From positions 41,034 to 105,033 of the forward strand of contig NZ_LYPB01000044.1 in assembly GCF_001653565.1 (NCBI RefSeq): DNA of 64,000 nt, given 5' to 3'. The DNA is from Paenibacillus oryzisoli. GTDB lineage: Bacteria; Bacillota; Bacilli; Paenibacillales; NBRC-103111. Numbering within the stretch: position 1 is the stretch's first letter; each line of letters begins with the position of its first letter. Below are positions 19,272 through 28,087 of this stretch, piece by piece. A program made the translations under genes and the position numbers. Under the pieces are notes generated by a model. It did no database searches. It was not told the origin of the DNA and saw only the letters and a list, made by a program, of their open reading frames with translations.

Positions 19272-19330
19272 GTAACGCGTTACGCCTAGTTCCAAATCGC
19301 AATTATGCTACAATAAAATAGTAGCATAAT
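19272..19330. promoter_or_regulatory. Two perfect palindromes between divergent regulator genes
   Basis: GTAACGCGTTAC at 19272-19283 is a perfect 12-bp palindrome. ATTATGCTAC (19302-19311) and GTAGCATAAT (19321-19330) form a perfect 10-bp inverted repeat with a 9-bp AT-only centre. They lie between the locus B kinase gene and the plus-strand AraC-type gene, where operators for one or both are expected. A TACAAT -10-like word overlaps the second. Confidence 0.5.
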
Positions 19331-19403
19331 AGATTAGTAGACAACCGATTAAGAATTAGGCATTTTCGATTATCCTGACATAGATTATAGAGGAGGCTGG
19401 CGA

Positions 19404-20309
19404 GTGGCCATATTAAGTAGAATTAAATTTATCGAGGACCTCTTTATACGCATGGCCTGGGTAATCGAAAATATGGTGGACGTCGAAACGGAATTCGCTC
19501 GGACGAGTTACCCAAAAACGATTATATGGGTTGTAGTCGGGGGAAAAAGGACAATCGAGGTAAACGGCTCTCTTCATAACGTGCAGGCAGGGGAAATCGT
19601 CATCATTCCTCCTCAAACGCCTAGAGCCCTTATGCCAAGTGACCCGGCCTCTGGTCCGTTTCACTACTATTCCATCGGATGCGATATCAAAATCGGTTCC
19701 TTAAGCTTTGCTGAACGGTACAACCTTCCTCTCATAACGCAGATTGCCGATATAACAGCATTTAGGGAGATTTCACAGCTGACTGCAAAGCTTCTGGCGC
19801 AATCCCTCAAAGTCATCGAAGGACTACACGCATTGAATCAGCCACATCTGATTATCAGTAGTGTCAATACCGACGAAACGCTCGCATTGCTTGCGGTTAA
19901 TGCTTCTTTCAACGACTGGCTTGTTCGTTTACTGGACATGATACGATGCTATTTACCAGCCGAACCGCAGGAAATTGACCCCCGCATCAGCAAGCTTTGC
20001 ATGTATATGCAGATGAACCTAGAGAGACGGCTTAAGCTGCCCGATTTGGCCCACTATTTATATGTAAGCGAAAGTCACCTGCGTCTTCTGTTTCGCAAGG
20101 CAATGGGCATCTCGCCTTCCGCCTATTTGCGACAGCTCCGCCTGCAGTACGCGAAGGACTTGCTCGTTAATACCTCTTACTCGCTAAAGGAAATAGCTGA
20201 GCTGTCTGGCTTCGAAACGCTGAACCACTTCAGTCGGGTGTTCAGTTCGTACGAATCCATTCCTGCCATCCAATACCGGAAGCGTTATTATGGCAGCGTT
20301 CAGGTATAG
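19404..20309 (+). CDS. AraC-family transcriptional regulator with cupin sensor
   Basis: 301 residues. GTG start placed 7 bp after AGAGGAGG. The N-terminal half is an AraC-type cupin (VGGKRTIEVNGSLHNVQAGE, IPPQTPRALMPS), the usual small-molecule pocket. The C-terminal 100 residues hold two helix-turn-helix motifs (LKLPDLAHYLYVSESHLRLLF, LKEIAELSGFETLNHFSRVF). Divergently placed next to locus B, so it probably regulates locus B, itself, or both, through the palindromes at 19272-19330. The ligand is unknown. Confidence 0.9.
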   Translation: MAILSRIKFIEDLFIRMAWVIENMVDVETEFARTSYPKTIIWVVVGGKRTIEVNGSLHNVQAGEIVIIPPQTPRALMPSDPASGPFHYYSIGCDIKIGSLSFAERYNLPLITQIADITAFREISQLTAKLLAQSLKVIEGLHALNQPHLIISSVNTDETLALLAVNASFNDWLVRLLDMIRCYLPAEPQEIDPRISKLCMYMQMNLERRLKLPDLAHYLYVSESHLRLLFRKAMGISPSAYLRQLRLQYAKDLLVNTSYSLKEIAELSGFETLNHFSRVFSSYESIPAIQYRKRYYGSVQV

Positions 20310-20378
20310 CTGAGCTCCATGCATCCTGCAACAAGCAACAATTCATATTTGCATCCACGTGAAAAAAGAGGTGATCCT

Positions 20379-20710
20379 GCGGCGGCCACCTGGGCACTTT
20401 AAGGCCCGTTTCGGGCCTTAACTCTCTGCACGGCGGCGACGACTGCACGTTAACGCCCAAAATGGGCGTTAACTCAGCCCTTTCGCCCTGCGCGGCGGCC
20501 ACCTGGGCACTTTAAGGCCCATTTCGGGCCTTAACTCTCTGCACGGCGGCGACGACTGCACGTTAACGCCCAAAATTGGCGTTAACTCAGCCCTTTCGCG
20601 CAGCGCGGCGGCCACCTGGGCACTTTAAGGCCCATTATGGGCCTTAACTCTCTTCGCGGCGGCGACGACTGCACGTTAACGCCCAAAATGGGCGTTAACT
20701 CAGCCCTTTC
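20379..20710. repeat. Tandem array of three 113-bp units, each with two perfect inverted repeats
   Basis: Units start at 20379, 20492 and 20605 with an exact 113-bp period. Each carries TTAAGGCCC-N5-GGGCCTTAA and GTTAACGCCC-N5-GGGCGTTAAC. Differences between units in the first hairpin are confined to the loop. The third unit ends near 20710. The remaining flanks, 20310-20378 and 20711-20948, hold nothing recognisable apart from upstream sequence of the flippase gene. Confidence 0.8.
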
Positions 20711-20948
20711 CCGCTACTCTACTCCCACGCCTACTGCATAGCCATACCATTCCGCGGGAAATTTCACGCATCCTTTTTTTCTAAATGTGCAATCCCCGTA
20801 TTACTCTATCAACTATTCGAGGCTATATATAACCTCTAAATACCTCCATTTATCTCCGTTTATCTACTATTTCCTCGGTTGTCAACCTGGGAGGTGTCTG
20901 CTACTCTTTGGATAACAAGACCTATAAACGGGAAAAGGGGCAACCCCC

Positions 20949-22421
20949 ATGCTGAATCGGAATTTCATGTTAACGGATACACAGCGATTTTTGCTTCGAA
21001 ATGTGTCCATCATCGTGCTCGGCCTCTTCATTAACCAAATGCTCCAAACCGTCGGAAGCATCGTTCTAGCTCGTGTCCTGGACGATCCTACCAAATTCGG
21101 ACAAGTGAATCTCTTGCTGCAAATTTTCGGTATGGCCTCCTTGTTTCTCAATGTTGGATTCAACTCTTCCTTAATCTATACCTTTTCTAGGAAGCCAGAA
21201 CAGGCAGTACAGACCAATTTTCGCGTTGCTTTCTTCGGGAGCTCTCTCTTCGGGATAATCTTCGGAATTATACTTGCGCTGCTCGCACCCGTCCTAGCGA
21301 ATTATTATCATCTTCCTGAGCTAAAAGGAGCCATGATCCTGAGCGCAATCATGTTCGTTTTCAACTCCATCATCAATATTGGCGTCGCTTCTTTCTCAGG
21401 AAACCGCGAATTCGGTGTTCAGGCTTTCTTCATGGTTATCACCACTACACTTGCCACTTCGGGAACGGTTGTCGGCGTTTTATTACCCGTTGGCTCGCTG
21501 AATCTCCTCGAAAATATCTCGCTATGGATGAGCGTGGGAGCGATTCTAACGGCTCTTTTTATTGGCTGGAAAGTTGAACGTGTGCATAGTCCGAAATGGT
21601 TCGGTGGCATCCCCTTGCAAGAGGTCAAGACCATGATGGCATATGGCCTACCTTCCTGGGCTGGCAATATCGCAAAAGCATTCCAACAGCCCTTTCTAGT
21701 CATGATGGTCGGTTCCAGTTCAGTCATCGCAGTCGGCTATTTATCGAATGGATTCCGTATAACAGGTTTCATCGGCATCATTACATGGGCGTTCATGATC
21801 GTAACTTTCCCATTCGTGGCCGAGAGCGCACAGGATCTGAAAGAAAGCAAGCACCGTGGGACGAGCTGTGTCCGGTATAATAACATTTTTTTATATCCGC
21901 TGACAGCGCTCATCTGTTTATATCCCAATCAAATCAACGGTTTTCTATTCGGGGAAAGCCTCACATCAGGTGATTCCGCAGCTTATATTCGCTTGATGGC
22001 TTTAGGCGTCTTATTCTCTTCCGTAGGCCGACTTGGCGGCAGTATTCTAGCTGGAATTGGCAAAACAAAATCTAACTTTTGGGTGATGATCGTAGCTGGT
22101 ATCTTCGTCATTGCGATTGTCCCCTTCATTGCGGCTGAAAATCCCGTCCTAGCTGTAGGTATTTACACGGGGGGATGGGCAGTCTCCGCGATTGCCATGA
22201 TTGGATTTTTCTACTTCGAAAAATTCCCGCTGGATTGGTGGAAGGCTTACGGACAGCCTCTCCTACCTACTCTAGGGATGATGGCGATTATGGAAGCCGG
22301 CTCGTTGGCAAAGGGATGGTATCCTATTTTCATCATAGCTGGTCTCGTAGGTCTGCTCGTGCTAACGATATTGATTGAGAAACGTCCTAATCACGAAGTA
22401 CATACGCAAGAGGCCCTCTAA
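20949..22421 (+). CDS. Oligosaccharide flippase family membrane protein (Wzx/MATE-like)
   Basis: 490 residues with about 12-14 hydrophobic segments across the whole length and a short soluble tail. The first helices (NVSIIVLGLFINQMLQTVGS, IVLARVLDDPTKFGQVNLLL) match the polysaccharide-export branch of the MOP superfamily, including the RVLDPxxFGxxNL pattern typical of Wzx/RfbX-like proteins. Such proteins flip lipid-linked glycans to the outer face of the membrane. AAAAGGGGC precedes the ATG. Single gene with its own terminator and no glycosyltransferases nearby, so the glycan is unknown. Confidence 0.85.
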   Translation: MLNRNFMLTDTQRFLLRNVSIIVLGLFINQMLQTVGSIVLARVLDDPTKFGQVNLLLQIFGMASLFLNVGFNSSLIYTFSRKPEQAVQTNFRVAFFGSSLFGIIFGIILALLAPVLANYYHLPELKGAMILSAIMFVFNSIINIGVASFSGNREFGVQAFFMVITTTLATSGTVVGVLLPVGSLNLLENISLWMSVGAILTALFIGWKVERVHSPKWFGGIPLQEVKTMMAYGLPSWAGNIAKAFQQPFLVMMVGSSSVIAVGYLSNGFRITGFIGIITWAFMIVTFPFVAESAQDLKESKHRGTSCVRYNNIFLYPLTALICLYPNQINGFLFGESLTSGDSAAYIRLMALGVLFSSVGRLGGSILAGIGKTKSNFWVMIVAGIFVIAIVPFIAAENPVLAVGIYTGGWAVSAIAMIGFFYFEKFPLDWWKAYGQPLLPTLGMMAIMEAGSLAKGWYPIFIIAGLVGLLVLTILIEKRPNHEVHTQEAL

Positions 22422-22442
22422 ATCCGAGAGCTTCCCAAATAC

Positions 22443-22487
22443 AAAAAAGCACTTCATAGGCAGTCATACTGCCTTAGAGTGCTTTTT
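22443..22487. terminator. Bidirectional intrinsic terminator
   Basis: GCACT/AGTGC and an inner GGCAGT/ACTGCC stem, flanked by AAAAAA and TTTTT. It sits between the flippase gene (plus) and ssuB (minus) and serves both. Confidence 0.85.
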
Positions 22488-22498
22488 ACATACAAACG

Positions 22499-23278
22499 TT
22501 AGATCGAATACGCGTATTTATTATTTGTCGCAATCTCCTCTAGCGCAGGATTCTGCTCCTTCACCAAGATACGATCCAGAATCAACTGTTCAAAATAAGC
22601 GAACCCGCTGTCCCGCACGCGTGGGCGTGGGAGCGTGATTCTCACATCGAGGGCAATCTGGCCCTCTTCGATTAAAATAACGCGATCCGCCAGTTGAACG
22701 GCTTCGGAAACATCATGCGTAACGAGCAGCGCCGTAAACTTCTGTTGATACCACAGCCGCTCTATGAGCTGCTGCATCTCTATGCGAGTCAGCGCATCAA
22801 GCGCGCCGAGCGGTTCATCCAACAGCAGCAGGCGAGGCTGCCCTGCCAAAGCACGTGCCAGCGCAACGCGTTGGCGCTGCCCCCCGGACAGTACCCCCGG
22901 CCATTCGTTTGTTCTGTCCGCCAAGCCTACTTGCGCAAGTACTTCCTCGGCTCTCCCGCGCGAGCCGTCCCTCACGCCAACCTGCACATTCGCGAGCACG
23001 CGGTTCCACGGAAGCAAGCGAGCATCTTGGAACAACACGCGCGTTTCGCCATGAATGCCCTTCAGTGCCTGACCATCAACCTCGATCTGGCCGCTCGAAG
23101 GCTTATCCAGCCCGGCGATTAAGCGCAGCAGTGTGCTTTTGCCACAGCCGCTTCGTCCAACAATTGCGATAAACTCGCCAGGTGCTACGTCCAACTCGAC
23201 ACCTTGCAGTACTTGCTTTTGACCAAAAACCTTCGCAGCCTGCTTCACTTGTAATCGAATGCCATTGCCTTCCGCCAT
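22499..23278 (-). CDS. ssuB: Sulfonate ABC transporter ATPase
   Basis: About 259 residues. Walker [11 protein letters not shown]-loop [12 protein letters not shown], signature [16 protein letters not shown], Walker [13 protein letters not shown] and switch His in [10 protein letters not shown] are all intact. The sequence fits the SsuB/TauB/NrtD group. The ATG at 23278 lies 9 bp after AAGGAGA; a GTG at 23287 is the alternative. It powers sulfonate uptake through SsuC and SsuA. Last gene of the operon ssuA-ssuD-ssuC-ssuB. Confidence 0.93.
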   Translation of the reverse strand: MAEGNGIRLQVKQAAKVFGQKQVLQGVELDVAPGEFIAIVGRSGCGKSTLLRLIAGLDKPSSGQIEVDGQALKGIHGETRVLFQDARLLPWNRVLANVQVGVRDGSRGRAEEVLAQVGLADRTNEWPGVLSGGQRQRVALARALAGQPRLLLLDEPLGALDALTRIEMQQLIERLWYQQKFTALLVTHDVSEAVQLADRVILIEEGQIALDVRITLPRPRVRDSGFAYFEQLILDRILVKEQNPALEEIATNNKYAYSI

Positions 23279-23293
23279 CGTGCCCACTCTCCT

Positions 23294-24076
23294 TTATGGT
23301 TTCAAGAAATTAGGATGCCATTGCAGCCATGCATGTTCCAGAAGCTTCGCCATATAGTCGGATATTTTGCCCAGTAAGGCATAGACGATAATGCTCAGAA
23401 TCACGACATCCATTTGCAAAAATTCTCTCGCATTCATCGCCATATAGCCAATCCCAGAACTCGACGAAATCGTTTCAGCCACGATTAAAGTTATCCACAT
23501 AATACCTAGAGAGAAACGAACGCCGACCAAGATCGAAGGCAACGCACCGGGAATAATGATTTTGCGGAACAAATGAAAATGGCGAAGCCCATACACACGC
23601 CCCATTTCAATTAATCCCGGATCTACGGAACGAATACCATGGAAGGTATTTAAATAAATGGGGAAGAAAACACCTAGTGCAACTAGGAAGATCTTGCCTT
23701 CTTCTCCAATACCGAACCAGAGGATGACCAAAGGAATCATCGCGAGATGAGGGATATTCCGCAGCATTTGGACGGATGTGTCCGTCACCTTTTCAAAAAT
23801 AGGAAGAAGTCCATTAATTAAGCCTAGGGCAAATCCGATACCGCCGCCAATCGCAAAGCCGATAAATGCCCGTTTGGAACTGGCACCGATATACGTGAAT
23901 AGAGTCCCTTTCTCTGCCAAATGAACACCAGCTGCGAATACAGCTGACGGTGTCGATAAAATGCGAGTGGAAATCACGCCAAATTGCCCTAATAACTGCC
24001 ACAAAACAAGAAGTACGATCGGAAGCGCCCAAGGGAGCAACCCTTTAGCCAGAGACTTTGACAGGTTGGTTGTCAA
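23294..24076 (-). CDS. ssuC: Sulfonate ABC transporter permease
   Basis: About 260 residues, six membrane segments; the EAA-type loop contains [19 protein letters not shown], and [15 protein letters not shown] follows, as in SsuC/TauC permeases. The frame extends to 24133, 89 bp inside ssuD, but a TTG at 24076 follows AAAGGGGG by 9 bp and gives the length usual for the family. It overlaps the end of ssuD by about 32 bp, implying coupled translation. Confidence 0.9.
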   Translation of the reverse strand: MTTNLSKSLAKGLLPWALPIVLLVLWQLLGQFGVISTRILSTPSAVFAAGVHLAEKGTLFTYIGASSKRAFIGFAIGGGIGFALGLINGLLPIFEKVTDTSVQMLRNIPHLAMIPLVILWFGIGEEGKIFLVALGVFFPIYLNTFHGIRSVDPGLIEMGRVYGLRHFHLFRKIIIPGALPSILVGVRFSLGIMWITLIVAETISSSSGIGYMAMNAREFLQMDVVILSIIVYALLGKISDYMAKLLEHAWLQWHPNFLKP

Positions 24077-25235
24077 GGGACCGAACCCCCTTTGCTGGCT
24101 TCGGCAACTCCGTATTAGCGATGAGTTCTCCAAACGGACTTACGTAATTCGCAGATTCAGAGGAGCGCTTCTTCTGGTTCTTCAATGGCAAATGCGGGAA
24201 CAACAGCTCCGCTGTCCGATAAGCCTCTTCCAGATGTGGGTAGCCTGAGAAAATAAACGTCTCAATGCCTAGGTCCGCATACTCCTTCATTCGGGCAGTA
24301 ACTGTCTCTGGATCTCCGACCAAAGCTGTCCCTGCACCTCCGCGCACAAGCCCGATGCCTGCCCACAGATTAGGACTAATCTCTAATTTGGTTCGATCTC
24401 CCTTATGCAGCTCTGCCATACGGCGTTGACCGACGGAGTCCATGGTTGCAAATATTTTCTGCGCTGATGCAATCGTCTCATCGTCCAGATGGGAAATGAG
24501 GCGATTGGCATCCGCCCAAGCTTCGTCTGAAGTTTCGCGCACGATGACATGCAATCGAATGCCGAACTTCACTGTACGGCCACGCTTCGCCGCAGCTTCG
24601 CGAACGGTCTTAATTTTCTCCGCTACGGCAGCTGGCGGCTCTCCCCATGTTAAGTACACATCGACGTGATCTGCTGCAACTTCAATTCCTGCTTCTGAGG
24701 AACCACCGAAATAGATTGGCGGGTACGGCGCTTGGATCGGTGGATACACAATCTTCCCGCCTACCACTTTCAAATGCTCACCTGTGAAATCGACTTGCTC
24801 TCCGGCAAGCTCCTTCCGCCAAATGTGCAGGAATTCGTCGGTCAATTCATAGCGCTCATCATGCTCCAGGAAGAGTCCCTCGGCTTCAAGCTCTTTCGCA
24901 TCGCCGCCTGTGACGACGTTGATCAATAAGCGGCCATCCGATAACCGATCGAAGGTGGAAGCCATTCTGGCCGAAAGGGTCGGTGACATTAAGCCCGGTC
25001 TGACTGCGACTAGAAATTTTAGCCGCTCGGTCACGGGAATTAAGGAAGAGGCAACCACCCATGCATCCTCGCAAGATCTGCCCGTTGGCAACAGTACGCC
25101 ACCATAACCCAGTTGATCAGCCGCTTGCGCAATTTGCTTCATATAACCATAATCAACTGCGCGCGCCCCTTTCGTTGTTCCAATGTATCTGCTGTCTCCG
25201 TGTGTCGGAATGAACCAGAATACTTCCATCTTCAT
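24045..25235 (-). CDS. ssuD: FMNH2-dependent alkanesulfonate monooxygenase
   Basis: 396 residues, close to the family length of about 380. Luciferase-like TIM-barrel features: N-terminal [28 protein letters not shown] segment [16 protein letters not shown], and [15 protein letters not shown]. It oxidises alkanesulfonates with reduced flavin, releasing sulfite and an aldehyde. A flavin reductase (SsuE) is not encoded nearby. AAGGGAGACG precedes the ATG. Co-operonic with the sulfonate importer, so it supplies sulfur under sulfate or cysteine limitation. Confidence 0.95.
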   Translation of the reverse strand: MKMEVFWFIPTHGDSRYIGTTKGARAVDYGYMKQIAQAADQLGYGGVLLPTGRSCEDAWVVASSLIPVTERLKFLVAVRPGLMSPTLSARMASTFDRLSDGRLLINVVTGGDAKELEAEGLFLEHDERYELTDEFLHIWRKELAGEQVDFTGEHLKVVGGKIVYPPIQAPYPPIYFGGSSEAGIEVAADHVDVYLTWGEPPAAVAEKIKTVREAAAKRGRTVKFGIRLHVIVRETSDEAWADANRLISHLDDETIASAQKIFATMDSVGQRRMAELHKGDRTKLEISPNLWAGIGLVRGGAGTALVGDPETVTARMKEYADLGIETFIFSGYPHLEEAYRTAELLFPHLPLKNQKKRSSESANYVSPFGELIANTELPKPAKGVRSLDNQPVKVSG

Positions 25236-25267
25236 CGTCTCCCTTATCCTTTATAAGTAGCTCGAAC

Positions 25268-26272
25268 CTATTTCGTGGCTGGTAATACGGCATCTTTCAC
25301 TTTAATCTCTTTTGGAATCAGTCCTAGTTTGAAAAAGGTATCCGCGATTTTCTGTTGCTCATTGATCAAAGCATCATCGATTGGTAAAATGCCGTATGCT
25401 CTGCGTTTTGCTGCGCGTTCCAAGGAAGGAACGTCAATACCTAACTGCGGAGACAACGTTTCGGCAAGCTCTTTGGGATGATCTTTGGACCACACATCTA
25501 CTTTGGCCAATTGGTCTAGAATGACTTTGACCGTATCCCTATTGTTTTCAGCATAAGTGCGGGTAGCTAGATAAAATTCATGGTTAGCAACGGTGTCCTT
25601 GCCATCAGCCAATATTTTGGCTTTCGCAGAAGTTTCTGCCGCAGCGAAGAACGGATCCCAGATAACCCAAGCATCTACACTGCCTTTCTCAAAGGCTGCC
25701 CTAGCGTCCGCTGGTGGAAGGAAGGCTACTTGGATATCCTCGTATTTCAAGCCAGCTTTCTCAAGCTGCTTCACTAACAGATAGTGCACGTTCGAACCTT
25801 TATTCAACGCAACCTTCTTCCCTTTCAACTCGGCGACCGATTTAATCTCCGACTTCTCTGGGATGAGGATCGCTTCACTAGCGGGGCTTGCAGGTTCATG
25901 GCCTAAGTAAACGAGTGGCGTTCCTGCAGCTTGTGCAAAAATCGGCGGCGCTTCACCCGTATGACCCACATCAATACTGCCAACATTCATCGCTTCCAGC
26001 AGCTGCGGCCCCCCTGGGAACTCCGTCCATTGGATGGTGATGCCTTTTTCTTTTAACGCTTTATCCAGTTCACCGTTTGCTTTCAGGAAGTTCACGGTAC
26101 CGTATTTCTGATAGCCGATGCGAAGCGTTGTGCTTTTCTCTGTTTTCGCTGTAGCCGCAGGCGCCGTCGTATCAGTAGCTCCCGTAGTCGACTTAGAAGC
26201 CGCTCCGCAACCGCTCAACACCGTAATTAACAACGTGGATAATACAAGACTTGTGAGCAGATTTTTTTTCAT
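25268..26272 (-). CDS. ssuA: Sulfonate-binding lipoprotein of the ABC importer
   Basis: 334 residues from the ATG at 26272, which has AAGGGGGGC upstream; the open frame continues to 26359 but through the leader region. Signal with lipobox VLSGC, then a Thr/Ala tether. The mature part has TLRIGYQKYGTVNFLKA, WTEFPGGPQLLEAMNVGSID, GHTGEAPPIFAQAAG and VDAWVIWDPFF, a clear SsuA/TauA-type aliphatic sulfonate-binding protein. First structural gene of the ssu operon, behind a promoter, a leader ORF and a terminator. Confidence 0.94.
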   Translation of the reverse strand: MKKNLLTSLVLSTLLITVLSGCGAASKSTTGATDTTAPAATAKTEKSTTLRIGYQKYGTVNFLKANGELDKALKEKGITIQWTEFPGGPQLLEAMNVGSIDVGHTGEAPPIFAQAAGTPLVYLGHEPASPASEAILIPEKSEIKSVAELKGKKVALNKGSNVHYLLVKQLEKAGLKYEDIQVAFLPPADARAAFEKGSVDAWVIWDPFFAAAETSAKAKILADGKDTVANHEFYLATRTYAENNRDTVKVILDQLAKVDVWSKDHPKELAETLSPQLGIDVPSLERAAKRRAYGILPIDDALINEQQKIADTFFKLGLIPKEIKVKDAVLPATK

Positions 26273-26291
26273 CGTAAAGCCCCCCTTATTT

Positions 26292-26399
26292 CTAATATAG
26301 TTTGTGTACAGCGTGCATCGATTGGATACAAAAAAAGAGACACAGCTCTTCCCCTTCATGGAAGTTTAGCATGTGTCTCCGGCGGTCCGGTCGATACAT
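26292..26399 (-). CDS. Candidate leader peptide of the ssu operon, 35 codons
   Basis: An ATG about 22 nt after the predicted transcription start opens a 35-codon frame beginning MYRPDRRRHML and containing two Cys codons (residues 20 and 24). It ends with TAG 19 bp before the ssuA ATG. The terminator at 26330-26379 lies entirely inside this frame: the Arg-Arg-His codons (7-9) overlap the 5' arm, and the Leu-Cys-Leu codons the 3' arm. Position and composition suggest translation-coupled attenuation. There is no clear Shine-Dalgarno before this ATG; an internal ATG (codon 10) has CCGGAG 4 bp upstream. Coding status is inferred, not shown. Confidence 0.5.
   Translation of the reverse strand: MYRPDRRRHMLNFHEGEELCLFFCIQSMHAVHKLY
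26330..26379 (-). terminator. Leader terminator upstream of ssuA
   Basis: On the minus strand GAGACACA pairs with TGTGTCTC, with inner GCT/AGC and CTTCC/GGAAG stems, followed by seven Ts. It lies about 40-90 nt into the transcript from the promoter at 26428-26456 and about 60 nt before ssuA. A small CCGG-ACCG-CCGG hairpin just upstream overlaps the start of the stem and could compete with it. Confidence 0.85.
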
Positions 26400-26427
26400 A
26401 ATTATTCTGATAAGATTACTTGGTTTT

Positions 26428-26456
26428 AATTTATCAGCATTCTTTCTGTTCGTCAA
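26428..26456 (-). promoter_or_regulatory. SigmaA-type promoter of the ssu operon
   Basis: TTGACG (26451-26456) and TAAATT (26428-26433) on the minus strand with a 17-bp spacer, close to consensus. The expected transcript start is near 26421. Confidence 0.75.
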
Positions 26457-26618
26457 TAGTTTATTTGAAATATTTTCTTGGGGAGGTAATTGACCCATCC
26501 TATACCTTGGATAAGCCAGAATATCTCCGAATAAAGTTACGCCATCATTCTATTTTCTATGAAAATACGCTAGCAACCTCAACCCAAGAGTTCGTATCCA
26601 TTTCGTCAATAACTCCTG

Positions 26619-27074
26619 TTAGAGCCTCGCAAACGTAATGTAATCGACTTGGCTAGGTGCGGCTGATTCCATCCGAAGGGCTCGGTTAATCTGTCCCCGG
26701 TGATATTGCCCATGTAAGAGAACCTGCAAGAGGATGTCCCTTACAGACGTTTGGAATGGAACCCCGCTCTGGTTCGTATAGTCGATCATCTTGTCCAACT
26801 CGGATTCCTCGAGCTCTTCGATATAGATGCGATATTGCTCGGTGTTCTCTTGGAACATCGTCCAGATCGCGCTCAGGTCGTCAGTTTCATCCCACAATGA
26901 ATATTGCGCACTCCCTTTCCTCTGCAAGCGAGATAGCCAAACTCGTTCCGCGACCGCGACGTGCCGGACTAATTTCAGAAGGTCTTTATCCTTCGTTTTA
27001 CTCTCCTCGAGCGCTTCCAAAACGTGTCCGTTCGCCCAGTACAGATGTTCCATCATGCTCTTGATCGTCTTCAT
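26619..27074 (-). CDS. DinB-family protein
   Basis: 151 residues. The four-helix DinB/YfiT-like fold is suggested by MEHLYWANGHVLEAL near the N-terminus, HVAVAERVWLSRL in the middle and LLQVLLHGQYHRGQINRAL near the C-terminus. The His residues in MEH/RHV and HGQYHRG form the usual metal-binding triad. Members include bacillithiol- or mycothiol-dependent transferases and many proteins of unknown role; no substrate can be assigned. AGAGGGGGAAA precedes the ATG. Appears to be a single-gene unit. Confidence 0.85.
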   Translation of the reverse strand: MKTIKSMMEHLYWANGHVLEALEESKTKDKDLLKLVRHVAVAERVWLSRLQRKGSAQYSLWDETDDLSAIWTMFQENTEQYRIYIEELEESELDKMIDYTNQSGVPFQTSVRDILLQVLLHGQYHRGQINRALRMESAAPSQVDYITFARL

Positions 27075-27139
27075 TGCGGTTTCCCCCTCTTCGTTTTACC
27101 AATCTCATAGACCTAGTGTACCTAATAATAGCTTACATT

Positions 27140-27580
27140 TCAGTTGCCCAATTGCTTGATCATAATAATTTCTAACGGCTCATTTTCGAGTAACAAGCAT
27201 CCTGCATCGCGATAACCCAATTTTCTATAAAAGTACTGAGCTCCTTCACTAGCCAAGGTTGAGGTCATGACTACATTAAAGCCAGTATTCCTCATTTCTT
27301 CCTCCCAATAAAGGACGGCTTCCTTACCAAATCCCTGACCTCGATGGGGTTCTTCAAGCCATAACATGTTCATGAACGGTGTGTTGTCCCAGAAATATCC
27401 GAACCTCAACCATCCGATATTATTCTTATTATCGTCCCGCAGCATATAAATTTCTTTTTCGTTAATTTTCTTGCAAATTAAGCTCTGTACAATATGATGG
27501 TCACGTACTTGTAGATAGGCATAATCAGCATTAGTTGCAGCTTCAATTTTCAGCAGTATCCCCTCCCCATTACACTCCAT
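27140..27580 (-). CDS. GNAT-family N-acetyltransferase
   Basis: 146 residues. The acetyl-CoA binding signature is LWLEEPHRGQGFGKEAVLYWEEEM (motif A, R/Q-G-x-G), followed by TLASEGAQYFYRKLGYRDAGC (motif B) and a C-terminal beta strand LEIIMIKQL. The substrate is unknown. The ATG at 27580 has no ribosome site, while GGGGAGGGG falls on codons 5-7, so translation may begin at a rare codon a few residues later. Confidence 0.85.
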   Translation of the reverse strand: MECNGEGILLKIEAATNADYAYLQVRDHHIVQSLICKKINEKEIYMLRDDNKNNIGWLRFGYFWDNTPFMNMLWLEEPHRGQGFGKEAVLYWEEEMRNTGFNVVMTSTLASEGAQYFYRKLGYRDAGCLLLENEPLEIIMIKQLGN

Positions 27581-27689
27581 ATTTTACCATGACTTATGAA
27601 CGAAAACGGCATTACATTAATGAAAAAAGCTGCTCCCGACTGGGCAAACTGCTCTGGTGTGGTTACTACGATGTGGGGGAGGGAGGTGG

Positions 27690-27773
27690 ACATCTGATCG
27701 ATCGCGCGAGGCGCGCGGAACGACCCACGCAACATCTAATTGATGGCACGAGGCGCGCGGGCCGTGCTAGCTG
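27690..27773. repeat. Two-unit 42-bp direct repeat, diverged
   Basis: ACATCTGATCGATCGCGCGA at 27690 and ACATCTAATTGATGGCACGA at 27732 each continue with GGCGCGCGG. The units are 42 bp apart, so a frame stays open through both, but no protein signature is present. Confidence 0.5.
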
Positions 27774-27778
27774 GCAGC

Positions 27779-27966
27779 TTAACTGGAAAACATACAGTTA
27801 TATTTGACCAATTCCCCCTAATTTCAGGAATAGATGGAAAAACTACAGTTAATTTAGCCTACAATGAGCGATTTACGATTATAAGATGAGATTAGCTGTA
27901 GGAAATACAGCTATTTCAATTATTAGCTCAATTTCAGCTAAAATAGATGGAAAAATCCAGTTAATT
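27779..27966. repeat. Dispersed hairpin element, copy 2 of 4 (TAACTGGA/TCCAGTTA family)
   Basis: Contains TAACTGGA followed by TACAGTTA, AGATGGAAAAACTACAGTTA, a perfect TAGCTGTA-N5-TACAGCTA hairpin (about 27893-27913), and AGATGGAAAAATCCAGTTAA at the end. It fills most of the gap between the GNAT and SelO genes. Confidence 0.6.
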
Positions 27967-28087
27967 GGTTTTAGGCGAGGGCCGCCGCGTCACGTCACTC
28001 CTACCAAGTTGCAGGCACTGCGCGCTGGGAATAACATGTTCCGGAGTCCATGATCTAACCATTGGTTGGATTATCGTTCAAGAATTC

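Noticed and set aside
19272..19283. cre site
   Set aside because: The palindrome lacks the CG at the required central position of the CcpA consensus.
20379..20710. CRISPR array
   Set aside because: The whole unit repeats, including what would be the spacer; there are no unique spacers and no cas genes. The same holds for the 51-bp array.
26292..26456. SAM (S-box) riboswitch before ssuA
   Set aside because: A CTTATCA word near the start of the leader is suggestive, but the leader before the terminator is too short and lacks the other conserved S-box segments.
27535..27807. Plus-strand 90-codon open frame with a 14-residue repeat
   Set aside because: It overlaps the GNAT gene start and owes its pattern to a 42-bp DNA repeat; no ribosome site.
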